In this document: piece after piece, positions 1 through 8,373 of the stretch | How the letters are laid out: each line of letters opens with the position of its first letter | Position numbering within the stretch: position 1 is the first letter of the stretch | Assembly (NCBI RefSeq): GCF_019091085.1 | Contig: NZ_JAGXJY010000011.1 | Location: 124,001 to 188,000, forward strand | Length of the DNA stretch: 64,000 bases | Origin: Mesorhizobium sp. GbtcB19 | GTDB lineage: Bacteria; Pseudomonadota; Alphaproteobacteria; Rhizobiales; Rhizobiaceae | Direction: 5' to 3' | Notes under the pieces: generated by a model | Database searches by the model: none | The model's input: the letters and a program-made list of their open reading frames with translations, nothing else | What the model was told of the DNA's origin: nothing | Translations under genes and position numbers: made by a program

Positions 1-1783
1 GCTGGCTTAAGCCCAGCGTCCGGATGCCGGACTCGGTCGTCACCGTCTGGCGCACCGGATAGAAACGCTTGGCCGAGGTGATCTCGCCATCGGCGTTGCC
101 GTCTGAGAGCAGCAGGAAGCGGCCGCGATCCTCGGTGAAGTTCGGACCTTTCTGCGGGGTGAGCCCTTCGAAGCGCAGCGTGTGGCCCGAAAGCTCCACC
201 GTCTCGCCGGGATGCATCGAGAGGATTTTTTCGGTGCCGAAGCAAAGCGTGCCGACGATGCCGAGCAAGGTCAGGCCAAGGCCAAGATGGGCAAGTGCGG
301 TGCCGAAAACCGAGCGCGGCAGGCCGGCGAAGCGGCGAAGCATGACGACCGGCGGTACCGAGCCGGCACCGGATTTGACGGCAAGGTCGGTCAGCGCGCC
401 GGCGACCAGCCAGACGGCGAGGCCGACGCCAAGCGCCGCAAAGACAGAGGCGCCATCGACGAACAGGCCGGTGACCAACACCGCGGCGATCGCCAGCGCG
501 AAGGCCGCCATCAGGCGCTGCGAGGCGGCAATGACGTCGCCGCGCTTCCAGGCGAGCAGCGGGCCGAACGGCACGATCGCGAGCAGCGGCAGCATCAGCG
601 GACCGAAGGTCAGGTCGAAGAAGGGGGCGCCGACCGAGATCTTGCCGCCGGTCAGCGCCTCCAGCGCCAGCGGATAGAGCGTGCCGACGAGCACCGTGGC
701 GGTGGCGGTGGTGAGGAAAAGGTTGTTCAGCACCAGCGCGCCTTCGCGCGAGATCGGGTGGAACAGGCCGCCGGCGGTCAACCTAGAAGCGCGCAGCGCA
801 AACAGCGCCAGCGAGCCGCCGATGAACAGCGTCAGGATGCACAGGATGAAGACGCCGCGCGTCGGGTCGGTGGCGAAGGCGTGCACGGAGGTCAGCACGC
901 CGGAACGCACCAGGAAGGTGCCGAGCAGCGACAGCGAGAAGGTGAGGATGGCGAGCAGCAGCGTCCAGATCTTCAGCGCCGAGCGCTTCTCCATGACGAT
1001 CGCCGAATGGAGCAGCGCGGTGCCGGCGAGCCACGGCATGAAGGAGGCGTTCTCGACCGGATCCCAGAACCAGAAGCCGCCCCAGCCGAGCTCGTAATAG
1101 GCCCAGTAGGAGCCCATGGCGATGCCGCCGGTCAAAAACATCCAGGCGACCAGCGCCCACGGCCGCACCCAGCGCGCCCAGGAAGCGTCGATGCGGCCTT
1201 CGATCAGAGCGGCGACCGAGAAGGAGAAGCAGATCGAGAAGCCGACATAGCCGAGATAGAGCATCGGCGGATGGATCGCGAGGCCAAGGTCCTGCAGGAT
1301 CGGATTGAGGTCGCGACCCTCGATCGGCGCCGGATTGAGGCGGAGGAAGGGGTTGGACGTCGCCAGGATGAACAGGAAGAAGGCGGCGCCGATCATGCCT
1401 TGCACGGCCAGCACATTCGCCTTGAGTGATGCCGGCAGATTGTTGCCGAAGACGGCGACCAGCGCGCCGAAGAAGGTCAGGATCAGCACCCAAAGCAGCA
1501 TCGAGCCTTCGTGGTTCCCCCAGGTGCCGGTGATCTTGTAGATCATCGGCTGCAAGGAGTGTGAGTTCTCCCAGACGCTCGCCACCGAGAAGTCCGAGCC
1601 GGCATAGGCGCTCGCCAGCGCGGCAAAGGACAGCGCGGTCAGCGCGAAGCCGGTGACCGTGACCGGACCGCCGACCGCCATCAGCCGCTGATTGCCGGTG
1701 CGGGCGCCGACCAGCGGCACCAGCATCTGCACCAGCGACAGCGCGAAGGCGAGCACAAGCGCGAAATGTCCGGTCTCAACCAT
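1..1783 (-). CDS. ccmF: Cytochrome c maturation protein CcmF (partial, C-terminus beyond the window)
   Basis: CcmF (CycK) is the inner-membrane core of the haem lyase that attaches haem to apocytochromes c in the periplasm. Translation from the ATG at 1783 gives a polytopic membrane protein beginning MVETGHFALVLAFALSLVQ. It carries the tryptophan-rich WWD motif GWGGFWFWDPVENASFMPW at about residues 230-250, the haem-handling signature of the family. About 594 residues lie in the window and the frame is open at base 1, so the last part of a protein of roughly 650-670 residues is missing. The ATG overlaps the TAA of ccmE by one base (TAATG), which indicates translational coupling. The order ccmI-ccmE-ccmF is that of rhizobial cycHJK; ccmH (cycL) is expected beyond the left edge. 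Confidence 0.96.
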   Translation of the reverse strand, partial: MVETGHFALVLAFALSLVQMLVPLVGARTGNQRLMAVGGPVTVTGFALTALSFAALASAYAGSDFSVASVWENSHSLQPMIYKITGTWGNHEGSMLLWVLILTFFGALVAVFGNNLPASLKANVLAVQGMIGAAFFLFILATSNPFLRLNPAPIEGRDLNPILQDLGLAIHPPMLYLGYVGFSICFSFSVAALIEGRIDASWARWVRPWALVAWMFLTGGIAMGSYWAYYELGWGGFWFWDPVENASFMPWLAGTALLHSAIVMEKRSALKIWTLLLAILTFSLSLLGTFLVRSGVLTSVHAFATDPTRGVFILCILTLFIGGSLALFALRASRLTAGGLFHPISREGALVLNNLFLTTATATVLVGTLYPLALEALTGGKISVGAPFFDLTFGPLMLPLLAIVPFGPLLAWKRGDVIAASQRLMAAFALAIAAVLVTGLFVDGASVFAALGVGLAVWLVAGALTDLAVKSGAGSVPPVVMLRRFAGLPRSVFGTALAHLGLGLTLLGIVGTLCFGTEKILSMHPGETVELSGHTLRFEGLTPQKGPNFTEDRGRFLLLSDGNADGEITSAKRFYPVRQTVTTESGIRTLGLSQ

Positions 1784-2226
1784 TATTGGCTCGTGCTTTC
1801 CTGCCAGACGCCCTTGGCCTTCAGGCCGTCAGCGACTTCCTTGGGCATGTAGCGCTCGTCATGCTTGGCCAGCACGCTGTCGGCGACGAAGACGCCGTCG
1901 GGACCGAAAGCGCCTTCGGTGATGACGCCCTGCTCCTCACGGAACAGATCGGGCAAGATGCCGGTATAGGTGACCTTGACCGACTTCTGCTTGTCGGTGA
2001 CCGAGAAGGCGACGGTGGCGCCCTGCCCGCGCACGATGGTGCCCTTTTCGACCAGGCCGCCAAGGCGGATGCGCTGTCCAGGCGGCACGCTTGCCGTGGC
2101 GAGATCGGCGGGCATGTAGAAATAGGACGCTTTCTGGCCGAGCGCATAGAAAGTGAGGCCGGCGGCGGCGCCGAGGAACGCCAGCCCCGCCAGGATCACC
2201 GACAATCGCTTCTGCTTGCGCGTCAT
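1783..2226 (-). CDS. ccmE: Cytochrome c maturation haem chaperone CcmE
   Basis: CcmE (CycJ) binds haem covalently in the periplasm and passes it to the CcmF/H lyase. The 147-residue protein has an N-terminal membrane anchor (about residues 8-30), a beta-barrel OB-fold body and the signature HDERY at residues 122-126: His122 is the expected covalent haem ligand and Tyr126 the conserved tyrosine of the H-x3-Y motif. Length and motif fit the family. It sits 4 bp after the ccmI stop and shares one base with ccmF, so the three genes are almost certainly one transcript. Confidence 0.97.
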   Translation of the reverse strand: MTRKQKRLSVILAGLAFLGAAAGLTFYALGQKASYFYMPADLATASVPPGQRIRLGGLVEKGTIVRGQGATVAFSVTDKQKSVKVTYTGILPDLFREEQGVITEGAFGPDGVFVADSVLAKHDERYMPKEVADGLKAKGVWQESTSQ

Positions 2227-2230
2227 TGCC

Positions 2231-3367
2231 TTACTCCGTCGCCGTCACGCCGAGCGAGGCGGCGAAAGCGGTGAACTTCTTCGCCTGCTCGCTGTCGGCG
2301 CCAAAGACGGCGACAGCACGGCCGAGGGCATCGCGCGCCTGGTCGGCCTTGCCGAGCACGACATAGGAACGAATGAGCCGCATCCATCCTTCCTCGTCGC
2401 GCGGATTCTGCTTCAACTTGTCATCGAGCCCGGCGACCATGGTCTCGATCATCGCCTGCCGGTCCTGCGGCGACATCTGCTGCGCGGCTTCCACCTGTTG
2501 CGCATCCGGGCCGTTGGCCGGCGCGGCTTCGGCGAACGCCGGCTCGCCCGCCTCGGCAAGCGCCTGCTGGACAGCGTTGCGCCAGGGCGAATCCGGCGCA
2601 AGCTGGCCGAGCATCTTTTGCCAGGCGGCGACAGCCTCGGCTTTCCGGCCTTCCTGGGCGAGGCCGACCGCCAAATAGAAATTCGCCTTGGCGTTGGCCG
2701 GATCGAGCTTCAGGGCCGCCTCGAAAGCGTTTTGGGCGTCGGCCGAAACGATGCCGCCGGCAGCGCTTGCAATCGCCTCACCGAGGCCAGCCTGGCGCAC
2801 CGCGCTGTCGCCGTCGAGACGGATGGCGTTGCGGTAGGCGGTCACCGCGTCGGGGAAGCGCTGCAGGCGAAGATAGATCGGCGCCAGCACGTCCCAGCCC
2901 TTGCCGTCCGACGGATTGGCGGCGAGGTGTGCTTCGGCGCGGGCGACCAACTCGTCGACGGAAGAATCGGCCGGATTCTTGGCCAGACGTTCGGCCAGCG
3001 GCTGCGAGGGCAGGTCAGGAGAGCCGAGCATGCCGTAAAGCCCCCAGCTCAGCAGCGGAACGGCGAGCACGGCCACGCTGGCGAGCAATCTGGCGCTGCG
3101 CGAAGATGTGGAATTGGTGGCGCCCGACTGCGCAGCCGCGCCGAGACGCAGGATGCGGCGGCCGATCTCGGCGCGCGCCTCTTCGGCTTCCCCTGGCTGG
3201 ATCAGGCCGCGCGCCATATCGCGGTCGAGCTCGGACAGCTGGTCGCGATAGACTTCGAGATCGTGGTCGCCGGCCGGCGAGGAGCCCTTCACGCCGCCGG
3301 TAAGCGGCAACAGCACCGCCAGGCTGGCGCCCAGCGTGAGGATTGCGGCTATGACCCAGAACAGCAT
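2231..3367 (-). CDS. ccmI: Cytochrome c biogenesis protein CcmI (CycH)
   Basis: CcmI is the membrane-anchored TPR chaperone that holds apocytochrome c for haem ligation. The start at 3367 (MLFWVIAAILTLGASLAVLL) is preferred to an upstream ATG because a GGAAGAG ribosome-binding site lies just before it. Visible features of the 378-residue protein: an N-terminal TM helix, a basic/acidic segment with the family pattern EVYRDQLSELDRDMARGLI (about residues 32-55), a second TM helix near 90-110, and a periplasmic part with TPR-like helices (AEAHLAANPSDGKGWDVLAP, then DPANAKANFYLAVGLAQEGR). It is the first gene of the ccm operon. A promoter between 3368 and 3452 is likely, but I see no clear boxes. 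Confidence 0.95.
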   Translation of the reverse strand: MLFWVIAAILTLGASLAVLLPLTGGVKGSSPAGDHDLEVYRDQLSELDRDMARGLIQPGEAEEARAEIGRRILRLGAAAQSGATNSTSSRSARLLASVAVLAVPLLSWGLYGMLGSPDLPSQPLAERLAKNPADSSVDELVARAEAHLAANPSDGKGWDVLAPIYLRLQRFPDAVTAYRNAIRLDGDSAVRQAGLGEAIASAAGGIVSADAQNAFEAALKLDPANAKANFYLAVGLAQEGRKAEAVAAWQKMLGQLAPDSPWRNAVQQALAEAGEPAFAEAAPANGPDAQQVEAAQQMSPQDRQAMIETMVAGLDDKLKQNPRDEEGWMRLIRSYVVLGKADQARDALGRAVAVFGADSEQAKKFTAFAASLGVTATE

Positions 3368-3452
3368 GGCTCTTCCAATAAAGGCAGAGCCCTGCCCTGC
3401 CAACACAGGCTTGCTGCGACGCTTTGACGGCCGCGCCGCCAGCTGTCAACCG

Positions 3453-3890
3453 TCAGGTCAGCGGCGTCCAGCTGCCGTCGGCATTGCGGCAGGCGGTGCC
3501 GCGCGCGGTGACGCCGGCGCCGCTGGTGTAGACGGTATGGGTGTACTGGCGGCAGTCCTGCGAGCCGACACGGTAAGGCTGGGCAGCGGTCACCTCGCCG
3601 TAATGCGAGGAGTTGTCGCTCTTCCACGTCACCTTCTGGCCGCTGGTGTTGTATTCCAGCGCCTTGTACTCGGCCTCCAGGCCCTTGCGCTTTTCGGCAT
3701 CACTCAGGCCCGAGCCGATCGATCCGCCGATGAGCCCGCCATTCATGGCCGAGACGATGCTGGTCGAGACCTTGCCGCTCGTGGGCGGCGTCGAAACAGG
3801 CGTGACCGGAGAGGTTGGTCCGCCCCTGCTCAGCGTCGAGCAGCCGGAAACGGCGAGCAGGGCGGAAATGAGCGCGACGCGGATCTTCAT
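3453..3890 (-). CDS. Small outer-membrane lipoprotein, surface-antigen (17 kDa/RT0821) type
   Basis: A 145-residue protein starting MKIRVALISALLAVSGCSTL. The lipobox LAVSGC predicts lipidation of Cys17. A glycine-rich stretch follows (MNGGLIGGSIGSGLSDAEKRKGLEAEYKALE), typical of the 17-kDa surface-antigen glycine-zipper lipoproteins, and then the family tail with VTWKSDNSSHYGEVTAAQPY and paired cysteines (QDCRQYTHTV ... GTACRNADGSW). Such proteins are outer-membrane lipoproteins of unknown precise role. The frame is open upstream to 4019, but the signal peptide fixes the start at 3890. It is a separate unit between ccmI and the kinase gene. Confidence 0.85.
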   Translation of the reverse strand: MKIRVALISALLAVSGCSTLSRGGPTSPVTPVSTPPTSGKVSTSIVSAMNGGLIGGSIGSGLSDAEKRKGLEAEYKALEYNTSGQKVTWKSDNSSHYGEVTAAQPYRVGSQDCRQYTHTVYTSGAGVTARGTACRNADGSWTPLT

Positions 3891-4018
3891 GCCAACAACC
3901 GGTTCTCTTGGGCGGGATGAGCTGGGGGCTGCGTCATCAAGGGGATTTTCGTGGCCATAGTGTTGATATTTGTCGGAAATTTGGCCGCTGCCGACCACAC
4001 GCAAATCGATAAAAAACA

Positions 4019-5467
4019 TTATTGGAGGCTCCGCAATTTCACCACCGCCTTCAAGCCGCCCATGCCGGAACGTTCGAGGGCCAGGATGCCGCCGTACTCG
4101 TTGACGAGGTCGGCGACAATGGCAAGCCCAAGCCCGGTTCCTGGCTTCGTCTCATCCAGTCGCTTGCCACGCTTCAACACCTCCCGCGCGCTGTCCTCGG
4201 GTATGCCCGGACCGTCATCCTCTATAACGATTTCAAACAGGTTAGCGCTTCCCGAAATAGTGCCGATCGTCACGGCGACGGCGCTTTTTGCCCATTTCAT
4301 CGCATTGTCGAGCAGATTGCCGAGCAGTTCCTCCAGGTCCTCGCGCTCGCCGGCAAAGACGATTTCGGCCGGCGGCAGCGACAGCGTCAGCCGCGTTTGC
4401 GGGTTGAGTTTTTGCAGCACGCGCACCATGCGTTGGACCAGCGGCGAGACCGGCGTGCGGAAGACGACGCTGTCGCGCTGCGCGGCGACGCGGGCGCGCT
4501 GCAGATAGTGGTCGACCTGCTTCTGCATCGAGGCGGCCTGGTCGGCGATCAGCTGGCCCTTGGCGCCGCCCAGCGCCCGGCCCTCGTTGATCAGCACGGC
4601 AAGCGGCGTCTTCAGCGAATGGGCAAGATTGCCGACCTGGGTGCGCGAGCGTTCGACGATGCGCCGGTTGTTCTCGATCAGCGCATTGGTCTCGTTGGCC
4701 AGCGGCTCGATCTCAGCCGGAAAGCTGCCGTCGAGCCGCTGCGCCGTTCCTTCGCGCACCATGGCGAGCGCGTTGCGGACCCTGCGCAGGGGCTGGAGGC
4801 CGAGCAGGATGGCGATGGCGTTGATGGCGATCATGCCGGCGCCGAACAGCGACAGATAGGTGAGCAGCCGGCGCTGGAAGCTCGCAATCTCCTGCTCCAG
4901 CTCGCTGTGGTTGCCCATGACGCGGAAACGGGCGGCGCGGTTCTTGGCGTCGAGAACGAACTCGCTCTCGAACACCTGGAGTTGCTCGCCCTTGATGCCT
5001 TCCGTCGCGTAGCTGCGCTGGAAATTCGAGTTGAACGGCACGTCGGCGACGCTGGGCGACAGGATCGAAGTCGTCATCGAGGAAGAATGAAGTTCACCAT
5101 GCACGCCTTCGGAGGCAGGCTCCACCGACCAGTACCAGCCGGAATTCGGTTGGGAAAAGCGCAGGTCGCCCAGGTCGGGCGAGCCGGTCAGCGCGCCATT
5201 GTCGGATATGCCGACGGAGCCGATCAGGTTGAACAGATGCGCCGACAAGAGGCTGTCGAAGCCGCGCTCGCTGGCCTGGCGGTAAAGCGTGGTGATGAGG
5301 GTGAAGATGACGACCAGCGTCAGGATCGCCCAGATGGTCGAAAAGCCGATAACGCGAAAGGTCAGCGAGCGCGGCCACAGCCGCAGCTTCGACAGCCGCG
5401 TATTTATGGTTGGCTTCAGCGGTTCCGCCTCACGCCTCCGGCTCGCGCATGCGATAGCCCATGCCAC
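4019..5467 (-). CDS. feuQ: FeuQ-like sensor histidine kinase
   Basis: Membrane sensor kinase of 482 residues. TM1 is at about 38-60 and TM2 at 201-224, enclosing a periplasmic sensor of about 140 residues; a HAMP linker follows (225-275). The H-box LAHSLKTPLAVL has the phospho-acceptor His283, the N-box is NLLDNAMKWAK, G1 is EDDGPGIPED and G2 is GTGLGLAIVADL. The H-box type (AHSLKTPL) is that of the PhoQ/FeuQ group. The first ATG overlaps the regulator gene by 38 bp; an in-frame CTG at 5419 is another possible start. In Sinorhizobium, FeuP/FeuQ control ndvA and cyclic beta-glucan export in response to osmolarity (established). The assignment rests on motifs and gene order, not on a search. 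Confidence 0.88.
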   Translation of the reverse strand: MAWAIACASRRREAEPLKPTINTRLSKLRLWPRSLTFRVIGFSTIWAILTLVVIFTLITTLYRQASERGFDSLLSAHLFNLIGSVGISDNGALTGSPDLGDLRFSQPNSGWYWSVEPASEGVHGELHSSSMTTSILSPSVADVPFNSNFQRSYATEGIKGEQLQVFESEFVLDAKNRAARFRVMGNHSELEQEIASFQRRLLTYLSLFGAGMIAINAIAILLGLQPLRRVRNALAMVREGTAQRLDGSFPAEIEPLANETNALIENNRRIVERSRTQVGNLAHSLKTPLAVLINEGRALGGAKGQLIADQAASMQKQVDHYLQRARVAAQRDSVVFRTPVSPLVQRMVRVLQKLNPQTRLTLSLPPAEIVFAGEREDLEELLGNLLDNAMKWAKSAVAVTIGTISGSANLFEIVIEDDGPGIPEDSAREVLKRGKRLDETKPGTGLGLAIVADLVNEYGGILALERSGMGGLKAVVKLRSLQ

Positions 5468-6095
5468 GCACGGTTTCGATCATGTCGATGCCCATCTTCT
5501 TGCGAAGCCGGCCGACAAACACCTCGATGGTGTTGGAATCGCGGTCGAAATCCTGGTCGTAGAGATGTTCGACCAGTTCGGTGCGCGACACCACCTCGCC
5601 CATATGATGCATCAGATAGGCGAGCAGCCGGAACTCGTGCGAGGTGAGTTTCAGCGGCACGCCGTTGACATCGGCCTTGGACGCCTTGGTGTCGAGGCGG
5701 AGCGGTCCGCAGGTGAGTTCCGACGAAGCGTGGCCCGCGGCGCGGCGGATCAACGCCCGCACCCGCGCCAGCACCTCTTCGATGTGGAAAGGCTTCGTGA
5801 CGTAGTCGTCGGCGCCGGCGTCGATGCCGGCCACCTTGTCGCTCCAGCGGTCGCGCGCGGTCAGGATCAGCACCGGCATCTTGCGGTCGCCGCGGCGCCA
5901 GCGTTCGACGACGCTGATGCCGTCCATCTGCGGCAGGCCGATATCGAGGACGACGGCGTCGTATGGCTCGGTGTCGCCGAGGAAATGCCCCTCCTCGCCG
6001 TCATAGGCGCGGTCGACGACATAGCCGGCGTCGACCAGCGCATCGGCCAGTTGCCGGTTGAGATCCTTGTCATCCTCGACGACGAGCACGCGCAT
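5430..6095 (-). CDS. feuP: FeuP-like OmpR-family response regulator
   Basis: A 221-residue OmpR/PhoB-type regulator. The receiver domain (1-115) has the acidic pair E7-D8-D9, the phospho-acceptor Asp51 in VVLDIGLPQMDG, Thr79 in LILTA and Lys101 in the YVTKPF motif. The C-terminal winged helix (125-221) includes LTSHEFRLLAYLMHHMGEVV and the DNA-binding stretch SNTIEVFVGRLRKKM. It precedes and overlaps the sensor kinase gene on the same strand, so the two are co-translated partners. Upstream lies the small periplasmic protein gene (6159-6458), matching the feuN-feuP-feuQ order of Sinorhizobium. Confidence 0.92.
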   Translation of the reverse strand: MRVLVVEDDKDLNRQLADALVDAGYVVDRAYDGEEGHFLGDTEPYDAVVLDIGLPQMDGISVVERWRRGDRKMPVLILTARDRWSDKVAGIDAGADDYVTKPFHIEEVLARVRALIRRAAGHASSELTCGPLRLDTKASKADVNGVPLKLTSHEFRLLAYLMHHMGEVVSRTELVEHLYDQDFDRDSNTIEVFVGRLRKKMGIDMIETVRGMGYRMREPEA

Positions 6096-6158
6096 GGGTT
6101 GAAGCCTGTTGCTGGATAGACGTATAGGCCGATTCCGCCGGCCTGGGAAACGAGGGCG

Positions 6159-6458
6159 TCAGCCTGCCGGCACCACGATTTCCGAGCGGCGTGGACGCTG
6201 GCCGTCCTTGCCGGGGACGAGCACGACGATGACGCAGACCGGCTGGCCGCCACGCGTCGCCTGCGACGCCTTGGCCAACGTGCCGCCATTCTGCGCGGCG
6301 ACCTCCTGGCCGATTGCGTAGCAATCGCCCGCGGCGAGCACGACCGGCTGATCGACCGACGGCTCGACGACCGGCAGGGCGGTCGCCTGCGAGGCAAAGA
6401 GGCCGGCTGCGGCAAGCGCCAGCGCCGCTTTGCGGAGAATTGAGCCAAGGTTTTTCAT
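6159..6458 (-). CDS. Small secreted protein, FeuN-like candidate
   Basis: A 99-residue protein starting MKNLGSILRKAALALAAAGL (a GTG six bases upstream is an alternative start). The signal peptide probably ends near residues 25-29 (SQATA-LP). The mature part is PepSY-like: CYAIGQEVAAQNGGTLAKAS, then GQPVCVIVVLVPGKDG, with two cysteines that could form a disulfide. It lies 63 bp upstream of the regulator gene on the same strand. In Sinorhizobium meliloti a small periplasmic protein, FeuN, encoded next to feuP restrains FeuQ signalling; position, size and export fit that role. Orthology is inferred from context, so no symbol is given. Confidence 0.82.
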   Translation of the reverse strand: MKNLGSILRKAALALAAAGLFASQATALPVVEPSVDQPVVLAAGDCYAIGQEVAAQNGGTLAKASQATRGGQPVCVIVVLVPGKDGQRPRRSEIVVPAG

Positions 6459-6683
6459 AGTCACGGTTCTAACGCATATGGGCTGAACGTGAAATGAACG
6501 GTGAACGCCCGAAACGCCATGCCCGCCATTCCCCCTGCGCGAGTGTCGATGCCAAGGCCTCCCTCAAGCCCGGCTTTCGAATTCATAGCCGGAAAATCAT
6601 TCGATCCGCCACGCTTTTTGGCTACGGATTCCGCGCCCTGCCCTAGCTAGTGTAGAACGGCCGGCCGACCATAGGAGCATGCG

Positions 6684-7070
6684 ATGGCGCGCGAGGATTT
6701 TGCCGATCTTTACCGGGGCTACATCGCCTGCCTGAACGGCCAGGACTGGGACAATCTCGGCCGGTTCGTCGGCGAAGAGGTGCAATATAATGGCGAGACG
6801 ATCGGGCTTTCGGGCTATCGCCGCATGCTGGAGGGCGATTTCGAGGCCATTCCGGACCTGCGCTTCACCATCGAATTTCTGATCTCGGAGCCGCCACGCC
6901 TGGCGGCGCGCCTGCATTTCGACTGCCATCCCAAGGGCGTGCTGTTCGGCCTGCCGGTTCACGGCAAACGGGTTTCTTTCGCCGAGAATGTTTTCTACGA
7001 GTTTCGCTACAGCCGCATCCGCGAGGTCTGGTCGGTCATCGACAAAGCCGCCATCCAGGCGCAGCTCTGA
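6684..7070 (+). CDS. SnoaL-like (NTF2-fold) protein
   Basis: A 128-residue cytosolic protein with the cone-shaped NTF2/SnoaL fold pattern: an N-terminal helix (FADLYRGYIACLNGQDWDNLGRFV), the central LSGYRRMLEGDFEAIPDLRFTIEFLI signature, and the terminal strands (VSFAENVFYEFRYSRIREVWSVIDK). Family members include polyketide cyclases and many small-molecule binders or hydrolases; the substrate here is unknown. The start at 6684 has an AGGAG box at 6673-6677. It is a single gene, divergent from the Feu operon and convergent with the next gene. Confidence 0.85.
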   Translation: MAREDFADLYRGYIACLNGQDWDNLGRFVGEEVQYNGETIGLSGYRRMLEGDFEAIPDLRFTIEFLISEPPRLAARLHFDCHPKGVLFGLPVHGKRVSFAENVFYEFRYSRIREVWSVIDKAAIQAQL

Positions 7071-7088
7071 CTTCCGTCCGGCGATCCT

Positions 7089-7496
7089 TCAGGCGGCTTC
7101 CTGCGTCAGCGCGCGAAAGCGCAGCAGCCCGTGATGGACGGACAGGTCCTCGTCATAGCGTGCCTCGGCGAATTCCAGCGACAGGCGGGTCTGGCCGCGC
7201 GAGCCGATGGAAAAGGCCGCGCCGTCCAGCCGCGCCCTGATGCTGTCCATGATGAGGCGCGTCTCGGCCTCGCCTTGAGCTTTCGACCAGATATGGAAGG
7301 TGACGAGTTGGTCATTGTCGTTGTCGGCACCGCTTTCCAGATTGAAGGCGCTGGTGCGGCCGCAAGTGACGTTGGGAAATGCCGCCTTGTCACTCGCGCT
7401 TTCGAGCAGACCAACGCCGCCCAGCAGCGCCGACAGGGACGCATCGGTCTTCAGCCGCAGGAACAGGGCCTGCATCAAATCGCCTGGCGTCGTCAT
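7089..7496 (-). CDS. DUF3168 protein (phage tail / gene-transfer-agent type), orphan
   Basis: A 135-residue protein starting MTTPGDLMQALFLRLKTDAS with a GGGAGAG box upstream; the frame is open further upstream, but that part lacks a credible start. The pattern LQALFLRLKTDASLSALLGG ... VTFHIWSKAQGEAETRLIMDSIRARLDGA ... LSLEFAEARYDEDLSVHHGLLRFRALT is that of DUF3168, a head-tail/tail-completion family found in HK97-type phages and in the alphaproteobacterial gene transfer agent. No other capsid, portal or tail genes are nearby, so it is a lone copy here: either a domesticated remnant or one part of a GTA split across the genome. Confidence 0.82.
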   Translation of the reverse strand: MTTPGDLMQALFLRLKTDASLSALLGGVGLLESASDKAAFPNVTCGRTSAFNLESGADNDNDQLVTFHIWSKAQGEAETRLIMDSIRARLDGAAFSIGSRGQTRLSLEFAEARYDEDLSVHHGLLRFRALTQEAA

Positions 7497-7652
7497 TTCT
7501 CTCCCTTCGCCAACAAGCCTTCGCGGCGCAACGTAACCACCTTCAACTTGCCGCGCCAGATCACGAGGCTTCCGCAACCAGCCGGTCGCAGGCCTGACAC
7601 CGTCTACATCTGTCGGATAGCGTGCGGCAATCAAAAGACGTCGCAATCCCAT

Positions 7653-7919
7653 TCAGGCGAAATCGGCGGCGGTCAGCACATATATGCTTTTGCGAGTGCG
7701 GGCATAGGCCTTGCTGGCGACGTCGTGGATGGAGCCGGAAGCCGTGTCGAAGGCCGCCAGATAGGTTGCTTCGGCGGTCGCCGTTCCTGGCGGTGCGTCG
7801 GAAATTGCATCGGCGGCGACAGAGAAGGAGATCTGGAACATGCCGTCATGGCCGACGAAGCGAATTCGTCTGCCAGCCTCGTCATAGCTGCGGCTTCTGT
7901 TGGGGAATGTAAGGCTCAT
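7653..7919 (-). CDS. DUF1488 family protein
   Basis: An 88-residue protein with the DUF1488 opening MSLTFPNRSRSYDEAGRRIRFVGHDG followed by FQISFSVAADAIS and a short helical tail. The family is small, cytosolic and uncharacterised, common in rhizobia. The ATG overlaps the stop of the upstream gene by four bases (ATGA), so it is translationally coupled to the coiled-coil protein encoded at 7916-8179. Confidence 0.85.
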   Translation of the reverse strand: MSLTFPNRSRSYDEAGRRIRFVGHDGMFQISFSVAADAISDAPPGTATAEATYLAAFDTASGSIHDVASKAYARTRKSIYVLTAADFA

Positions 7920-8179
7920 GACTTTACCTCCGTTGAAGCGGTCTTCTTCACCGTCCGCGGTGCCCGCTTCCTTTTCGGTGCAGGGTTCAAGGCTTCGGCA
8001 ACACGGTCGGCCTCTTCCTTGGCCAGCCGCAACTCCCTCAGCCTTGCCGTCTTGATAGCCCTTGCCTTCGTCTCAGACAGATACTCAGCCGTCGCCTTGT
8101 TTCGCTCCACGGTTTTCTTCTGCCTTTCCAGGAAGCGGGCTTCAGCTTTTTCCATGATCGTTTGGCTGACTTCGGCCAT
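7916..8179 (-). CDS. Small charged hypothetical protein
   Basis: An 87-residue protein starting MAEVSQTIMEKAEARFLERQ, preceded by a strong AAAGGAG box. It is rich in Lys, Arg, Glu and Ala and looks almost wholly alpha-helical (KTVERNKATAEYLSETKARAIKTARLRELRLAKEEADRVAEAL), ending in a basic tail PKRKRAPRTVKKTAS. That suggests a coiled coil or a nucleic-acid-binding tail (inference). No family is recognised. It overlaps the DUF1488 gene by four bases and is probably the first gene of the pair. Confidence 0.72.
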   Translation of the reverse strand: MAEVSQTIMEKAEARFLERQKKTVERNKATAEYLSETKARAIKTARLRELRLAKEEADRVAEALNPAPKRKRAPRTVKKTASTEVKS

Positions 8180-8346
8180 CGTCGAAATCTCCTTTTTGGG
8201 ACTAGCGCGGCGAAATGAATTCATCTGTTGAGATAGTTATTCACAACTGAAATTTCAATTTTCCAAATATTTTGATCTGTTCGAGTTTGCGAACCCAATC
8301 CGCAAAATAATACTTTTCAATATTTTTCACGGCTCACGAATAATTT

Positions 8347-8373
8347 TTGGCACTCCTATCTATCGAGTGCCAG
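8347..8373 (+). promoter_or_regulatory. CIRCE operator (HrcA site) of groEL
   Basis: TTGGCACTC-N9-GAGTGCCAG is a near-perfect match to the CIRCE consensus TTAGCACTC-N9-GAGTGCTAA, with the exact nine-base spacer. It lies 54 bp upstream of the groEL ATG. CIRCE is the binding site of the heat-shock repressor HrcA and also forms a hairpin in the mRNA leader. The sequence just upstream (8225-8346) is AT-rich and should hold the promoter. Confidence 0.93.

Noticed and set aside
182..1429. A long plus-strand frame of 415 codons, very rich in Arg, Gln, Glu and Gly.
   Set aside because: It is antisense to ccmF, whose membrane-protein sequence and WWD motif are unmistakable; the composition is that of a high-GC shadow frame.
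4022..5647. A plus-strand frame of 541 codons.
   Set aside because: It is antisense to the sensor kinase gene, which has all kinase motifs in order.
7089..8179. Prophage or GTA cluster around the DUF3168 gene.
   Set aside because: No capsid, portal, terminase, protease or other tail gene lies nearby; the neighbours are DUF1488 and a small coiled-coil protein.
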